Position numbers and translations under genes: made by a program
The notes under the pieces: generated by a model
The model's database searches: none
What the model was told of the DNA's origin: nothing
Seen by the model: only the letters and a program-made list of their open reading frames with translations
From: Catonia carolina
Taxonomy: Eukaryota; Arthropoda; Insecta; Hemiptera; Achilidae
Length of the DNA stretch: 64,000 nt
Reading direction: 5' to 3'
Assembly (NCBI GenBank): GCA_035578175.1
Contig: JAQMRL010000011.1
Span: 6,583,501-6,647,500, forward strand
In this document: positions 1-11,832 of the stretch, piece after piece
How the letters are laid out: every line of letters starts with the position of its first letter
How positions within the stretch are numbered: the first letter of the stretch is position 1

Positions 1-905
1 TTTAGTAAAACCATTTGTTACTACTGCTAAATCATTTCCAAAAGAATCTAAATTTTTTTATCTACGTCTTTTTCTGCCTTTCTGTTTTAAGTCCTATGTA
101 CGTCAAACCATATTTTTTGCATTTTTTCGTTGATCTGGAATGTTTTTTTTATAAAATTTTCTTTTGTTTTCCTAATTTCAGTATTAAATTTACTTCTAAA
201 GATTTTATATTGATTTTTATAATTTACTTTTTTAGGAGTTGATTTCCATTTCTTGAATAAACGATCTTTCTTTTATTTTTAATAACAATTCATGTGTCAA
301 CCAGCTCTTACGTCTTGTCAATGACTCAAGCTCTTTATCTTTACTTATGTCTTTAACTATTACGTGTTTACATTTATTATAAATATTCCTAAAATTGTTA
401 CAAATATTTAAAGCAAAATTGTAAACGTCATTTAAATCATAGCAAACCTCCCAATTTATCTATTTTATCTGATCATTTACTTTTTTGTTATCAATTATTT
501 CATAAACGTGTTTATTACCACTACTAGGATCATCTGATCCACTAAAGTTTACTCCTAATTCTGTATATGAAACTAGAATCGGATAGTAAGCCGATATTTT
601 AGTGTGTACCATTGCAGATACGGTTTCACTACCTTTACCCCTTACACAAATGTGATCTAGGTATAACATATGAGCATAATAACCCGTCTCGGATTTCCTG
701 TCTTGTTGCAGTTTCTATTTTTACTACCTTTACCCCTTACACAAATGTGATCTAGGTATAACATATGAGCATAATAACCTATTTCGGATTTCCTGTCATG
801 TTGCAGTTTCTATTACACTATCCAGGCCGCAGCTATACATAAGAATTTCATATTAAACTTCCCCATCCAACAAATTAATATTAACATCAACGCACACTCA
901 TTATA
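1..905 (-). mobile_element. Decayed LINE, distal part (endonuclease C-terminus and linker)
   Basis: Read on the minus strand this continues the LINE that begins at about 3190 and is broken by the transposon at 906-2249. Just after the break (below 905) a stretch reads DVNINLLDGEV, like the GD(F/I)N box of an apurinic-type endonuclease. From 669 to 460 it reads LDHICVRG then KISAYYPILVSY, matching the family pattern DHIFVR...D(H)YP. From about 420 down to 130 the frame reads RKSWLTHELLLKIKERS and NYKNQYKIFRSKFN, the basic linker between endonuclease and reverse transcriptase in CR1/Jockey-like LINEs. Stops and frameshifts are frequent, so it is a dead copy. The RT itself would lie left of the window. 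Confidence 0.7.
628..814. repeat. Two-copy tandem duplication, 95-bp period
   Basis: The segment starting at 628 repeats at 723 with only a few mismatches (both contain ccttacacaaatgtgatcta). It duplicates part of the LINE endonuclease region and breaks its frame, so it arose after insertion or within a non-functional copy. Confidence 0.9.
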
Positions 906-2249
906 CAGGGTTACTATAAAAGAATCATTGGATTTTAAAAGGCTGTATTTAAAAAAGTAATACACATACAGTAATGAATGATATACGAAAATAATTATAA
1001 ATGTCAGAGTTTTAGGTTAGCCGCTGTAGTTGAAAGTGGTTGCCGACAGGTAGCAGCACCAGCTCAGTTTCGAAAATCGCGTCTATGCAACAGAAATCAT
1101 TCTGTGTTTAGAGTATGCGAAATGTTTATCGGTTGTTACCGTGCAGCGTTCGTTCCGGAGACAGTTTGAAACCGAACCACCAGCCAACCAAAGCATTCTG
1201 CGATGGTATCGACAGTTCAGAGACACAGGTTGTTTGTGCAAAGGTAAAAGCACCGGGCGTCCAAGTGTATCTGATGAAACAGTAGACAGAGTTAGGGAGT
1301 GTTACGTGCGTAGCCCAAAGAAGTCAACTACCCGCGCTAGTAGGGAACTCGATATTCCACAGCAAACTGTCTGGAAGGTTTTGCGAAAACGATTACGCAT
1401 GAAACCGTACCGTATAAAGTTATTACAAAAATTACTCCTGGATGATCTCGCGAAACGATTCGAATTTTGTTGTAATGCCTTGCATAATGCTGCGGAGGAT
1501 GACGATTTTATTGGCCGTCTTGTGTTTAGTGATGAGGCGACATTTCACTTGAATGGTAAAGTGAATCGCCATAATGTTAGGATATGGGGCACAGAACAAC
1601 CTCTTGCTGTAGTGGAACATGAACGCGATTCGCCCAAACTTAACGTTTTTGGCGCAATTTCAAAAACAAAGGTATATGGGCCGTTTTTCTTTATGGATAA
1701 GACAGTAACGGGTATTTCATATCTCGATATGATGCAATTATGGTTGTTCCCACAACTGAAAGAAGACTCCAATAAATTTGTATACCAACAAGATGGAGCT
1801 CCACCTCACTGGCATGCTGAAGTACGAAGTTACCTAAACAACGAACTCCCGCGACGCTGGATTGGGCGATGTGCAGCTGAAGACTTAGCGCTCTTTGCAT
1901 GGCCTCCCAGATCTCCGGATCTCACGGTCTGTGATTTCTTCTTTTGGGGGTACGTTAAAGATTGTGTTTACGTGCCACCACACCCAACAACTTTAGTTGA
2001 GCAACGGGAACGCATTACAGCTGCATTTATGACCATCGATAGGGAAATGTTAACACGTGTGTGGGCTGAACTAGATTACCGCTTGGATGTGTGTCGTGTG
2101 ACGAAAGGGGCTCATATTGAACATTTGTCAAGGTATGTCTAAAACTCTGACATTTTATAATTATTTTCGTGTATCATTCATTACTGTATGTGTATTACTT
2201 TTTTAAATACAGCCTTTTAAAATCCGATGATTCTTTTATAGTAACCCTG
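906..2249 (+). mobile_element. Tc1/mariner-superfamily transposon with 110-bp inverted ends
   Basis: The element is 1344 bp, bounded by TA at 904-905 and 2250-2251 (the target duplication). Terminal inverted repeats of about 110 bp (906-1015 and 2139-2249) differ at only a few positions, which suggests a fairly recent insertion. The ends begin cagggttactataaaagaat. It lies inside a LINE endonuclease sequence and codes for one transposase. The stop codon of the transposase lies at the inner edge of the right repeat. Confidence 0.93.
1045..2142 (+). pseudogene. Transposase, DD(41-46)D branch of Tc1/mariner, no start codon
   Basis: The open frame runs from 1045 (after in-frame stops at 1027 and 1042) to the stop at 2142, about 365 codons. 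Helix-turn-helix region first (QRSFRRQFE, WYRQFRDTG, KGKSTGRPS), then a second HTH (TTRASRELDIPQQTVWKVLR), then the DDE/D catalytic core: FSDEATF (first Asp), QQDGAPPHW (second Asp) and SPDLTVCDFFFWG (third Asp). I count 46 residues between the second and third Asp, five more than the 41 seen in the relatives at 10347 and 36392, from an insert in the stretch between WIGR and WPPRSPDL. All three Asp are present and the C-terminus looks complete. No ATG precedes the homologous region in frame: the first in-frame ATG I find (1399) would remove the DNA-binding domain. So it is probably a recently inactivated gene, unless a start is supplied by splicing or a non-ATG codon. Confidence 0.85.
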
Positions 2250-2251
2250 TA

Positions 2252-3190
2252 CAACTTTCTTCGTACTTATTAATTAAAACATTTATCTCATGAATAAAAT
2301 CAGTTGTACCTAGATTAGGAGGTCTATAAACAAAAATAAAACAAAATTTCCGATTCAATGAAATATCAATGCAACCCGTAATACATTCACATCTAAAATA
2401 ATTACTTTCAGCAAATTTAGTTTTCAACGATTCCTTATAAAAAAATTAATCCACCGCCAAATTTATGTTTACGCAATTTCCAAAACTTATTGTAGTACTT
2501 CATATTAAAAAAATCCTATTTCCATTTCCGTAATATTTACTTCAGAAATAAAGATCATCTCAAAATCGCTTCTCTTTATTATAATTTACACTTCATCCCA
2601 ATGTTTTTTTAGCGACTTAATATTTAAGTGAAAATATTTTAAACTTTTATCACTGTCAGCACGATTTCCATTAATTAAAGCATTCCAGTCATTTAAATCA
2701 ATACATACCTGAAACTTAAATCGATTGTCTATACTATAATTTAACCAATCCATAAAGTTTTATAAAAAACAAAACTAAACGCACAACACTTATATAAAAA
2801 AGTCAGTCTTTTACTCACAATGAAAATCTAAATACTTTAAAAAAATTTCTAGATCCCTTTCTATCACATTTTATACTTTCCCCTTTTTTTCCTTTCGCAC
2901 AAGTATACGACCGTTTTTCACCCAGATAAATTTTATTTTCTGTAATTTACCTCTTCTTTTCGCTTCTCGTGAAAGGTTCCTATACTCCGGAATTAGGGAC
3001 TCGTTGAAAAACAGTCTATTGCACTTTCTTTTTGCATCTTCTGATAAAGTTTTCCACCAACGCTTTCCCTTTAATATGCACTCATTACATATAATTTTAC
3101 TTTTATACTTAACTAATAGCATATTACTTTTGCTCACCTTTATTCGGTGCACATCTTTAATTTTAGTTTCATCATACCAATTTTTTTAGC
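2252..3190 (-). mobile_element. Decayed LINE, proximal part (FP25-like domain and endonuclease N-terminus)
   Basis: Minus-strand reading from 3190: VHRIKVSKSN, then (3090-2871) an FP25-like block with RRWKTLSEDAKR-type composition, FFNESLIP, YRNLSREAKRRGK and FIWVKNGRILVRKE. This kind of domain precedes the endonuclease in several insect CR1-like LINEs. The endonuclease then starts at about 2660 (YFHLNIKSLKKHWDEV), followed by MIFISEVNITEMEIGFFN, a KHKFGGGL stretch, a frameshift near 2440, and FVYRPPNLGTTDFIHEIN up to the transposon insertion. Removing 906-2249 and one TA joins this part to the distal part. Confidence 0.7.
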
Positions 3191-3245
3191 AATTTCTTCG
3201 TATTGTTGTGCAGGTGTCTTCTCCGAAGAATCTTCCACTCCATGA

Positions 3246-3249
<4 letters not shown>

Positions 3250-3282
<33 letters not shown>

Positions 3283-3286
3283 AATA
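3250..3286. repeat. (TAA)n microsatellite
   Basis: About ten copies of the taa/ata triplet just outside the start of the LINE relic. Confidence 0.95.
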
Positions 3287-3406
3287 ATTATGTTTTGTGC
3301 GATTCCTTTTGACGTTTTCGTTATTTTATTTATTACTGTTTTAATTGTAAAATCAACTGTATTGTTAGTTAAGTTAATTTAACCGCTAACTTTCATAATT
3401 AATTTC

Positions 3407-3805
3407 GTTGTTTAGGTCATCAGCCAAAAGGCTGGTTTAAACCTGAAGAGGTTTTACTAAGTAAAACGAGGAGTGGTGGTTTACCGTTTCTCACTCAGTA
3501 CTTTCTCACTCAGTGGAAAAGTACGCTTATCAGCATGCTGGGCCCCTCTGAAAAGTACATATTTTCCACTCTGCAAATGACACCTTCACTTCATTCACCA
3601 CAGGGTCTGGCTGTGCAATGAAGTTCATTACTTTCAGAGAAGACAACTCTGATTGGTGCCTTTTGCACCTCTACCTCTTCTGTTTTTAAATGATTCAGTC
3701 ATTTAATTGGCTGACCATGCGATAAGAAACAGAACTATTTATTTTAGCCCTGCAACGAATAGACTGAATGTAAATAATTTGACACTCCACCTGTCTGTTA
3801 TGGGA
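3407..3805 (-). repeat. Interspersed repeat family A, full-length copy
   Basis: About 400 bp, seen again at 8167-8510, 12408-12794, 37621-37855 and 50495-50706, with end fragments at 17664 and 23371. I orient the family so that the end gacctaaacaacaac is 3', because copies 37621 and 50495 keep only that end (5' truncation as in LINEs and SINEs). Near the 3' end all copies carry ggttcaaacc, identical to a pol III B-box consensus, next to a small inverted repeat (cagccttt/aaaggctg). This copy is on the minus strand. No protein is coded. It may be a SINE with an unusual head or a non-autonomous LINE derivative. Confidence 0.8.
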
Positions 3806-4664
3806 AAATTAATTTTAGTGAAGTAATCTAATTATTTTGTTAGCAGGCTAAGTTTAATTATTATTTGTGATTATTTGAATTATAAATAAGTATTGTAATA
3901 AGTTTAAGGAAGTCTGTTATTTATTTTGTCCAGATCTCGGAAGAACTTATGTGTTACTATATATTAAATTTTTATATCTCACTCAAATTTAGCAAAGAAA
4001 ATGTATTCTGTTTTTTCTCGCACTCATAATTTCCGTACTGTTTTCATAATTTCTTTTTACGGAAAAAACGAAAAAGGGAAACAAAGAAGGTAATGACGGT
4101 TTACAAAAAAAAAAAAATGAAGAAAAATGTAACGGCCAAATTTCAAATGAATTGTTCCCTGTCGTACGACGCATAAAATATTAAAGAACGCGAAACGTAA
4201 ATAATTTAGAAACATGAATAAAACATGAAATTTCTTTACTGTACTTAAAATTCTATTGTAAATGATTTTCCTCTTGTTATGGATTCAGTGAGGAAATTTA
4301 ATACAACAGATGTTGTTAACATTAAATTTTATGTAGGCCGGGAAAACTGTGTGATTCCTTATTTACAGGAAAGAGGTGATTCCGGGTGAGTGTATCCTAC
4401 ACAAACCTATTTTAAAACAGGTTTCCTCCCTTTTCCTGGTCCGTTTATAGGGACAGTATTTTATTTGTTCCTGTAGCGGCTACAATATCAACAGTTTATC
4501 TCAAATCAATACCCAAAGAAAATTTATATCGGTGGATAAATTATACAGTAAATGGCACGGCAAGCCATGATAACTTTTCCTGGGTTTTCAGTTTTTAACT
4601 TATTTCATTAATTTTCTTGTTTAAATAAGTAGTGTTACTATTAAACACCTATCAAATTATAAAA
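3806..4664. other. AT-rich spacer
   Basis: No gene, repeat or motif that I can recognise. Confidence 0.5.
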
Positions 4665-5524
4665 ATCTGGTGTGAACACTCACACAACTTTCTTTTGCCA
4701 ATGCAAATAATGAACAATATAGGCCTAACCTAACATTAGTAATAAAACATTAAAAATAAACGAAAAACTAGCCTCAAAAAAATAATCTTATTTAATCATG
4801 AGTGAATGGTGCAAAATGAAAATTAACCTTAGTTTGGCTTAAAAATACGGTTAATCACTATTTCACGCTTAACTAGACTCAATAGAGAAAAATGCTTTAA
4901 ATAAAAGTTGTAGATCTTTTGATTTCCTATAAATTTGATTTTACACTTTTGTCGTAAAAAGCATACTAAGGCTGAAATTAAAAAAAAAACATTTTTTACA
5001 AGTTTTTGTGAGAAAAAGGAGAAAACCGCAAAACTAAGCGTTATACAAAAAAATGTTTGAAATAAAAGTTGTTGGATTTTAAATTCTCTACAACTTTGAT
5101 TATATACATTTTTCAGCTAAAATGCATATTTACGTCGCAATCTTAAAATAAACATTTTTTTACGAGAGCAGACTGAAATGAGGCGATTTTAAAAAAAAAT
5201 CGTTGGAGCCGTTTTTGAGAAAATCGGAGAAAGTAAAAAATTACACGAATAAACTACTACTTCCGGTTGACCAATTTTGATGAAAATGTTCGTGTCGGGT
5301 CCTCTAGTGGTATCTAACTTGAGTTTTAAGTTTCAATTTTGTACGATGTTCCGTTCTTGAGATATTCTGTTCACACACATACACACAGACCAATCGCTAA
5401 AAACATGTGTTTTGGGTTCAGGGGGTCTGAAAACGTGTAGACCCAGTGAAAACTCGATTTCGAAAAGTCGACAAAAACTATACCTTCCTTTCTATATATT
5501 CATATAGGCAAGAGAAAGTAAAAA
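4665..5524 (-). mobile_element. Repeat family B copy (helentron-associated-like)
   Basis: On the minus strand it starts ttttactttctcttgcc and ends ggcaaaagaaagttgtgtga followed by a GTGTGA...TCACAC hairpin and cagatttttt. Between lie a conserved block (with ccccctgaacccaaaacac), a short GT-type microsatellite (5380-5395), and a block with tcaaccggaagtagtagttt. This layout (short inverted repeat near both ends, microsatellite after the first block, terminal hairpin, T-run) is like the DINE-1/HINE elements linked to helentrons. No ORF. Confidence 0.6.
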
Positions 5525-7119
5525 GACTACTTAGATCGAGAAGAGTGCAGAAACAAAATTTTTTGACTGAAGGTTCGTGTGGATGAAGGAGGAATTTCAA
5601 CAGGAGAGAATGGACTGTTGAAAGGAGAGCCGAACAATCGGAGAGGATGAAGAACTTCTGGATGAGAAAGAAGGAGCTGCATAAGGTGATATTTGCGTGG
5701 TTTTCGAAGGCCTGTCCGCGATGAAAAAATAATAATTATGTTAACATGAATTGAATAAATAAATGTAAACGTATTCTGTCGTTTCAATTTACTTGTGTGA
5801 ATGAAGTAATAGTTCGAGCTGGACATAGAAAATGCTATCTGGTAATTCTGCGGCCAACACCATCGACCAACAAGCTCACAGGGGTATGATGTTGTGAAGT
5901 GAAATAAAAAATGAAAGAAATTAAAAAATTGAAAATTGAATGAAAATTTTTTAATGAAAAGAAGACTTAAATTGAATTAATAAAATTGATTGTTACATGA
6001 AATGAAATTGAAACCGTTTGAATAAATTTATTGATGACACTTTTATTATCATTCTAATTAATTAAATGAATTTATTATTATAAATATTGCAATATGTAAT
6101 CTAAAAATAATATTTAAGTTCGTTTAATAATATTAATGCTCAGTAATCAATGAATAAATTTATAATTACGAATTGTTCTGGATTGCTTGCAGTCCTCTGG
6201 TTTCTTCTTGTCCATCTATCGATTGGGAATCAAATAGGACGTCGATGCATTGTTGCATTTGGTTTTATAGTCTGAAAAATTTATTTAAATTTTATCTGCA
6301 TATTTTAAAATAATCAAAATTGTTTCATTTGGTTCCATAATTAAATTGAATCTTGATATTCATGTAATTTCTTTAAATTATTTTCTAACTGGTTCAAATT
6401 ATTTATTTAAAATTATACTATCTTTTGTTCTTGCTTAAAATTTAGATATTTGGCTTCTAAATTTTATTTTTTCTTCTTACAATTTATCTTTATGTATTTA
6501 GTTTTTGATGTAGAATAATTTAAATTTTAATTAGAAATTGTTCATTTTTGATAATTATTTATGATTATTTAAAATTATTTAATTTTCAACAATTTATTTA
6601 TTAAGCTGGCTCTTAGATCAACTACATACTGGAGCATAGACTGCTATTCTACAATGTATAACCTACAGTATTTATTTATTTATAAGTTTATTTTTGTGGC
6701 GTGTTGTTACTACAATCCACATTGTTGACGTTTTCTGTTAATTGGTATCCATCTTACACAAAATTTATGTCAATAGTGTAATAATTTCAAGTTTGCCCCA
6801 GAATTGGCAATTTACCCTTACTTATGACGGGCAATTACCCCTCTATAATTTCTTAAAGAGGGGCAATTCCCCGTCAATAAGAATTGTTATTAGGTAAAAT
6901 ATTGTAATTGTGATAATGTTTTAGTATTAGTAATGTTTATCTTGGACTAATATTACGTTGAACTCAGCTTCGTCATTTCATTCTAATTTTAACTAATGCC
7001 CTATTTATACATTCTACGCGCTCTTTGTCTGTTACGTAATGTTGTTTGTATAAAGTATTCTGATGGTTAAAATTTTTTATACCCGAATTTTAATGAATTT
7101 TCAAATTTTATAAACCTGT
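5525..7119. other. AT-rich spacer with one strong hairpin
   Basis: No coding sequence I can support. Position 6825-6876 is an almost perfect inverted repeat (arms tgacgggcaattacccctct and its complement, 18 of 20 paired, 12-base loop). The rest is low-complexity AT. Confidence 0.5.
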
Positions 7120-7512
7120 GAAGCCAAGTATTGGTTTTTTTTATTGAAGTTTGTGTGTTTCGTTCGTTCTAGAGCAAAATCTACTGAAACTATTTGGTTG
7201 AAATTTGAAAACTTTTTCCAATCAACCCCGAAGGAGTTTTAGGAATTGACTGTATAGCCAACAATTAAGGGTATCATACTCTCTTCGATGTAAAAGTACA
7301 AAAATCCAATTTTCTCAAAAATAGTTCTAAATTTTTTTTTTTATCAAACCCGCGTCAATTCACTTGGTTCGTTAAGGTAACATATTTAGTACTTCTAGGT
7401 AATTTGTGGGGCCTACTCTCGTTCGGGAATCTGTTTTATTTTTCGTTATAAAAATACTGCAACTTTGGTTGTATTTGACATTACTCCTCCGTCTGCATTA
7501 GCAGTAATTGCA
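7120..7512. other. Spacer with a weak repeat signature
   Basis: The phrase gaagccaa at about 7120 with its downstream T-rich context is similar to starts at 17597 and 32652 (gaccccgcgaagccaaaata, gacccttgaagccaaaaaat). It may be a further, strongly diverged repeat family. No gene seen. Confidence 0.35.
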
Positions 7513-7552
7513 GAACAGTCGGACGTTAAACCAAAACAAAGAAATTACTCCA

Positions 7553-7664
7553 GCGCCGGTCCGTGTGTAGTGGTCAGCACAATTGGTTTCTACGTCAGAG
7601 ATCCCGGGTTTGATTTCTGGTCAGTACTGGGATTTTTCATCTATCACTTTTTTATCGTCTGCGA
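7553..7664 (+). mobile_element. tRNA-derived SINE remnant
   Basis: The A-box-like tagtggtcagca (7568) and B-box-like gggtttgattt (7607) are at normal tRNA spacing. The stretch aacagtcggac(g)ttaaa occurs on both sides (7514-7530 and 7665-7680), either as a target duplication or as the shared 3' end of two tandem SINE copies. A 113-codon open frame runs through this stretch but has no ATG and looks fortuitous. Confidence 0.55.
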
Positions 7665-7861
7665 AACAGTCGGACTTAAAAAAAAAGTTAAGTTTAGCCA
7701 CTATTTGCAATTTTATTTAAAAATCTGCATCAAACCCCGTTTTTCAAAATTACAGCCTTGCCGTGCATTTTACGGCAATAATATGCATGACATTTATAGA
7801 AAATGAAACCTGCTACAAATGTAATGTGTACCCTAGATAGTTTTATTTTTCCCCTAGACTT

Positions 7862-8045
7862 TTTTGTATTTATCTAACGTCGCATCAACTGCAACGGTCA
7901 TTAGCGACGACGTTGGGGTGTAACTGCGAAGGATGAAATGATTTTTTTGTAACGTATGAAACATGCCGTGCCGGAGTGGGATTCGAACCCACGACCGCAT
8001 GATGAGAGGCGAGCACGTTACCAACTACGCCAATGCGGCCGGCCT
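7862..8045 (-). mobile_element. tRNA-derived SINE with 11-bp target duplication
   Basis: The head (8045 to 7972, minus strand) has a perfect A box (tggcgtagttgg) and B box (ggttcgaatcc) and a tRNA-like order, but the acceptor stem pairs over only about four bases, so it is not a working tRNA gene. A 110-bp body follows and ends in an A-rich tail. The direct repeat cccctagactt flanks it exactly (7851-7861 and 8046-8056), as expected for LINE-driven insertion. Confidence 0.85.
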
Positions 8046-8166
8046 CCCCTAGACTTGTTTTAGCGGCAAAGTGCCATTTCCAGTACTCGTAATTTTAAAA
8101 AAGTAAATAAATTTTATTTCATTTATTTTGTACCTAATAGACATATTTCTTGACAATAAAATACAG

Positions 8167-8510
8167 GTGAGTTCTAATTATTTGCACTCAATCTGTTAAT
8201 GCCAGGGCTACAAAAAATAGTTATGTTTCGTATTGTATGTTCAATCAATTAAATGACTTAATCATTAAAGAACAGAAGAGGTAGAGGTGTAAAAGACTAA
8301 GAGTTATCTTCTCGAAAAATAATGAATTTCATTATGCAGCCAGACCCTGTGGTGAAGTGAAGGTTGTTCATTTCAGTGGGCTCGGCATGCGAATAAGCAT
8401 ACTTTTCAACTTGGTGAGGGAAGCATGGTAAACCACCTCACTTCTCATTTTACTACGTAAAACCTCTAGAGGTTCAAACCAGCCTTTCAATTGATGACCT
8501 AAACAACAAC
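8167..8510 (+). repeat. Interspersed repeat family A copy
   Basis: Plus-oriented copy ending gacctaaacaacaac at 8510, with the B-box-like ggttcaaacc at 8471. About 345 bp are kept. Confidence 0.8.
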
Positions 8511-8819
8511 AGAAATATTTGCGGTTTCAATCTATCATTATTCTTGTACCCACCCTTTCTGTGTTAATTTAGAATAAGTTAATAATATCTTAATATTTGT
8601 TCCGTTTTTAATACTGTAAAACCTCGGTATTCGAAGCCGAAGGAACTGCTGTAAAAATTCGAATTAATGAAATTTTGAATTACAGAGTTACTTGGATTTT
8701 GCCTAAAATTTATACATAGTTATAAGAGCATTTATTGGAAGTTTTTAACTGTGTTTTAACTCCGAAATATAATACATACGGATATACATAGAATTCAGTA
8801 TGCGTATTAATCAATTATA

Positions 8820-11276
8820 CCGGGTGTCCATTAAGTCTGGAAACGGCTGAATTATAGAAAAGTGAGCGTGACTAGGTGACCAGAATGACTTTAATTGCTT
8901 GTTGCACCAAAAAAACTATTCTGGGTGATATTTGAAACTTTTATCCGCCATATTGGATTTAACTTTCTTAATTTAAATAGGATGATGGTCATATGATACA
9001 TGATTTCGATCTAAAATTTCAAAATAAATTCAATGGCGAAAACCGGAAATCGATATCTTTCTTCGTTTTTGAGATAATACCATTCAACTATCCAGATCGG
9101 GGCAGAACGTCCATTCCTCCCTCCTCCGTCTTTGAGCCTACTTAGACAATTTAGGTAGCAAGTGAACGACTACACATAAGATTATTGAAAATAATAAGTT
9201 TTTAATATCTCCACTCGTTCATAAATAGGAAATTATTGTCACTAAGAAATACGGAAAAACAATTTAACGGCTTGTAAAACGAACAATATCTTAAAATCTG
9301 AAATATTTTCATTAAAAATGAATTATTAAAATTATTTAATAATTTGGTAACTAAAATTCAACTCAACATTTTTTTCTTTACGTTGGCAATGCACCCATTG
9401 TTGTACGAGCGAACAGAACGTCACACCGACGTCTCAATTTGAATGACTGCGCGTGAAATGTTATTTCTTTAAAGTGTTTGTCTGTTCATCTTAGTATTTT
9501 CGAGTTTTTCACCTGGTTTCAGTAGCGTTTATTTTTTATTACATTGATGTATTGTTATTGGTGTTATTAGTGAGTTTACATTGGTGTTTGTTTCTACTCC
9601 TTGTAACGTTTGTCATTACGATAATGGAACTCAGTGAATATGAAAGGATAACTCTTCTCATGATGCGTGGTTATGGCGATCGTGTTCGATCGTTCAACGA
9701 TGTTAGAAATACATTCAATGCCACTTTTTCAGAACGTGCCCCGATTGCAACGTCAACTGTGTTTAAGACAGTCAGAAGATTTGAGGAATCGGGAAGTGTT
9801 AACAATCGTCTCAAAACTGACAGACCTCAATCCGTAATAAATGAAAACATGCAACTACAAATCATGTTGAAAATAACGGAAGACCCCCACAACTCAATTA
9901 GAGATATCAGTAAGGATCTTCAGGTAAAAAAATCCTCCATTCACAAAATCTTGTCTGAAAACTGTATGAAACCTTACAAAATTCAGTTGCATCAGGAATT
10001 AATAGAGGATGATTTCGATCGGCGTCTTGAGTTTTGTGAAATAATGAAGGATTACTGGTAACCAAACTTTATAAAAAATATTATATTTTCAGATGAGGTG
10101 ACTTTTATGCTAAATGAAAATGTTATCAGGCTAAACTCCCGTTATTGGAATGATGTGAATCCATACTGGTTTAGAGAAACACACACTGAACACCCTGAAA
10201 AGATTAATGTTTGGGCTGGACTTGTAATGTATACCATAATTGGGCCATTTGTGATTGAAGGAAATTTGGCAGGTCAATTGTATGAAGACATGAAATAATA
10301 TTACTCCAGCTATAAGAAATTATTTCGGACAAGATGTTAACAACTGTTGGTTTCAACAAGATGGAGCCCTGCCCATTTTTCTCTTCAAGTTCGTGTTTTG
10401 TTGAACGATATTTTCTCAGAAAGATTGATTGGTAGGAGGGAAGCAATTGAATGGCCTCCGAGATCACCTGATTTGAGTCCATTAGACTACTTCTTTTGGG
10501 AATACTTAAAAAACAAAGTTTACAGATCGAAACCTAACAGTCTGCATGAACTCAAAGAATTCTAAATGAATCTGCCGGAATCCCAAGGGAATTCATTCGT
10601 AATACTGTAACTAGTTTTTACGCACATACATCATATTGTCAATAAGTAGGAGGAGACCACTTTGAACAACTACTCTGCGTCAAGAAACATTTGGTAATTT
10701 TATTTTCAATTATGTAACTCATTTTCACAATTAGTTCCTTATAAACACTAACATTTACAAAAATAATAATAAGTAATAACTGGTAACAAATTAAATACTT
10801 TAGTTTTATAATGCAATAAATCAGCCGTTAAATTGTTTTTTCCGTATTTCTTAGTGACAATAATTTCCTATTTATGAACGAGTGGAGATATTAAAAACTT
10901 ATTATTTTCAATAATCTTATGTGTAGTCGTTCACTTGCTACCTAAATTGTCTATGTACGCTCAAAGGCGGAGGAGGGAGGAATGGACGTTCTGCCCCGAT
11001 CTGGATAGTTGAATGGTATTATCTCAAAAACGAAGAAAGATATCGATTTCCGGTTTTCGCCATTGAATTTATTTTGAAATTTTAGATCGAAATCATGTAT
11101 CATATGACCATCATCCTATTTAAATTAAGAAAGTTAAATCCAAGATGGCGGACAAAAGTTTCAAATATCACCCAGAATAGTTTTTTTGGTGCAACAAGCA
11201 ATTAAAGTCATTCTGGTCACCTAGTCACGCTCACTTTTCTATAATTCAGCCGTTTCCAGACTTAATGGACACCCGG
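8820..11276 (+). mobile_element. DD41D Tc1/mariner transposon with 455-bp inverted ends
   Basis: The arms 8820-9275 and 10821-11276 are inverted copies over about 455 bp with few differences, much longer than usual for the superfamily. The ends begin ccgggtgtccattaagtctg. TA lies at 8818-8819 on the left; the right flank reads tgta, so the target duplication is imperfect. The middle codes for a broken transposase. It sits within the pogo relic. Confidence 0.88.
9624..10650 (+). pseudogene. DD41D transposase, broken by a stop and frameshifts
   Basis: Start MELSEYERITLLMM at 9624. The N-terminal HTH part runs to about residue 60 (TVFKTVRRFEESGSV), then a GR-type turn (TDRPQSV) and a second HTH (IRDISKDLQVKKSSIHKIL). 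Catalytic motifs: IIFSDEVTF (first Asp, about 10092), WFQQDGA (second Asp, 10348) and SPDLSPLDYFFW (third Asp). 41 residues lie between the second and third Asp. Damage: in-frame stop at 10059, a shift near 10290, a compensating shift inside the second Asp motif near 10368, and a further shift near 10562. All catalytic residues are still readable, so decay is moderate. It belongs to the same branch (rosa/VISITOR-like by spacing) as 1045-2142 and 36392-36673. Confidence 0.85.
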
Positions 11277-11832
11277 TGTACGTACTTAAAGCTAACTCAA
11301 ATAATTAAAATAAATAACTAAAATAAAATCTGTAGTAACGCGACTTTCAGGGTACAGAGAGCCACCACCAAGAGCTAGATTTTTGTGTTTTTTGCGCTCT
11401 CCTTAAGGGGACTATACGCAAATAATAATAATAATAATTGTAGATACCAACGTTAGTCCTTCTCGCCCAGCCAGATTTTATGTGATATTGATTTATATTA
11501 ATATCATGGAAAATCTGGTAATTGTTCTGTAATATATATGTTGATATTATTATTGATGTATATGTATATTGGTATTTATTCCCGCTCGTTTTTCTGAATC
11601 TGATAATTTATTTAACTTCCAATGATCCTTCCGTAATGTTTCATTGAAGAAACCTAACCCCGTCATTTATCTTCGAACGATCAGGTAGTATTTCCCTCGA
11701 CATCGTTTAAATTATTTTCTATCAGTTTCAGTTTCGCTAAAATAAATTTTAAAGATACAAAAAAGATAAATGTGGACCTATTTAAAGTGGATTGTAAAAA
11801 TGTGTACGTTACCATGTATTATTGTCGAGAAT

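Noticed and set aside
1..242. 75-codon plus-strand ORF rich in Phe/Ile
   Set aside because: It is the reverse of the LINE linker region read on the minus strand, without any homology of its own.
5527..5826. 99-codon minus-strand ORF
   Set aside because: No domain, no neighbours, composition like spacer; no support for a gene.
7465..7806. 113-codon ORF
   Set aside because: No ATG at its start; it runs across a SINE and unrelated flanks and matches no family.
7972..8041. Possible functional tRNA gene
   Set aside because: A and B boxes are perfect, but the acceptor stem pairs over only about four bases, the anticodon arm does not form, and the segment lies inside a target duplication with a SINE body.
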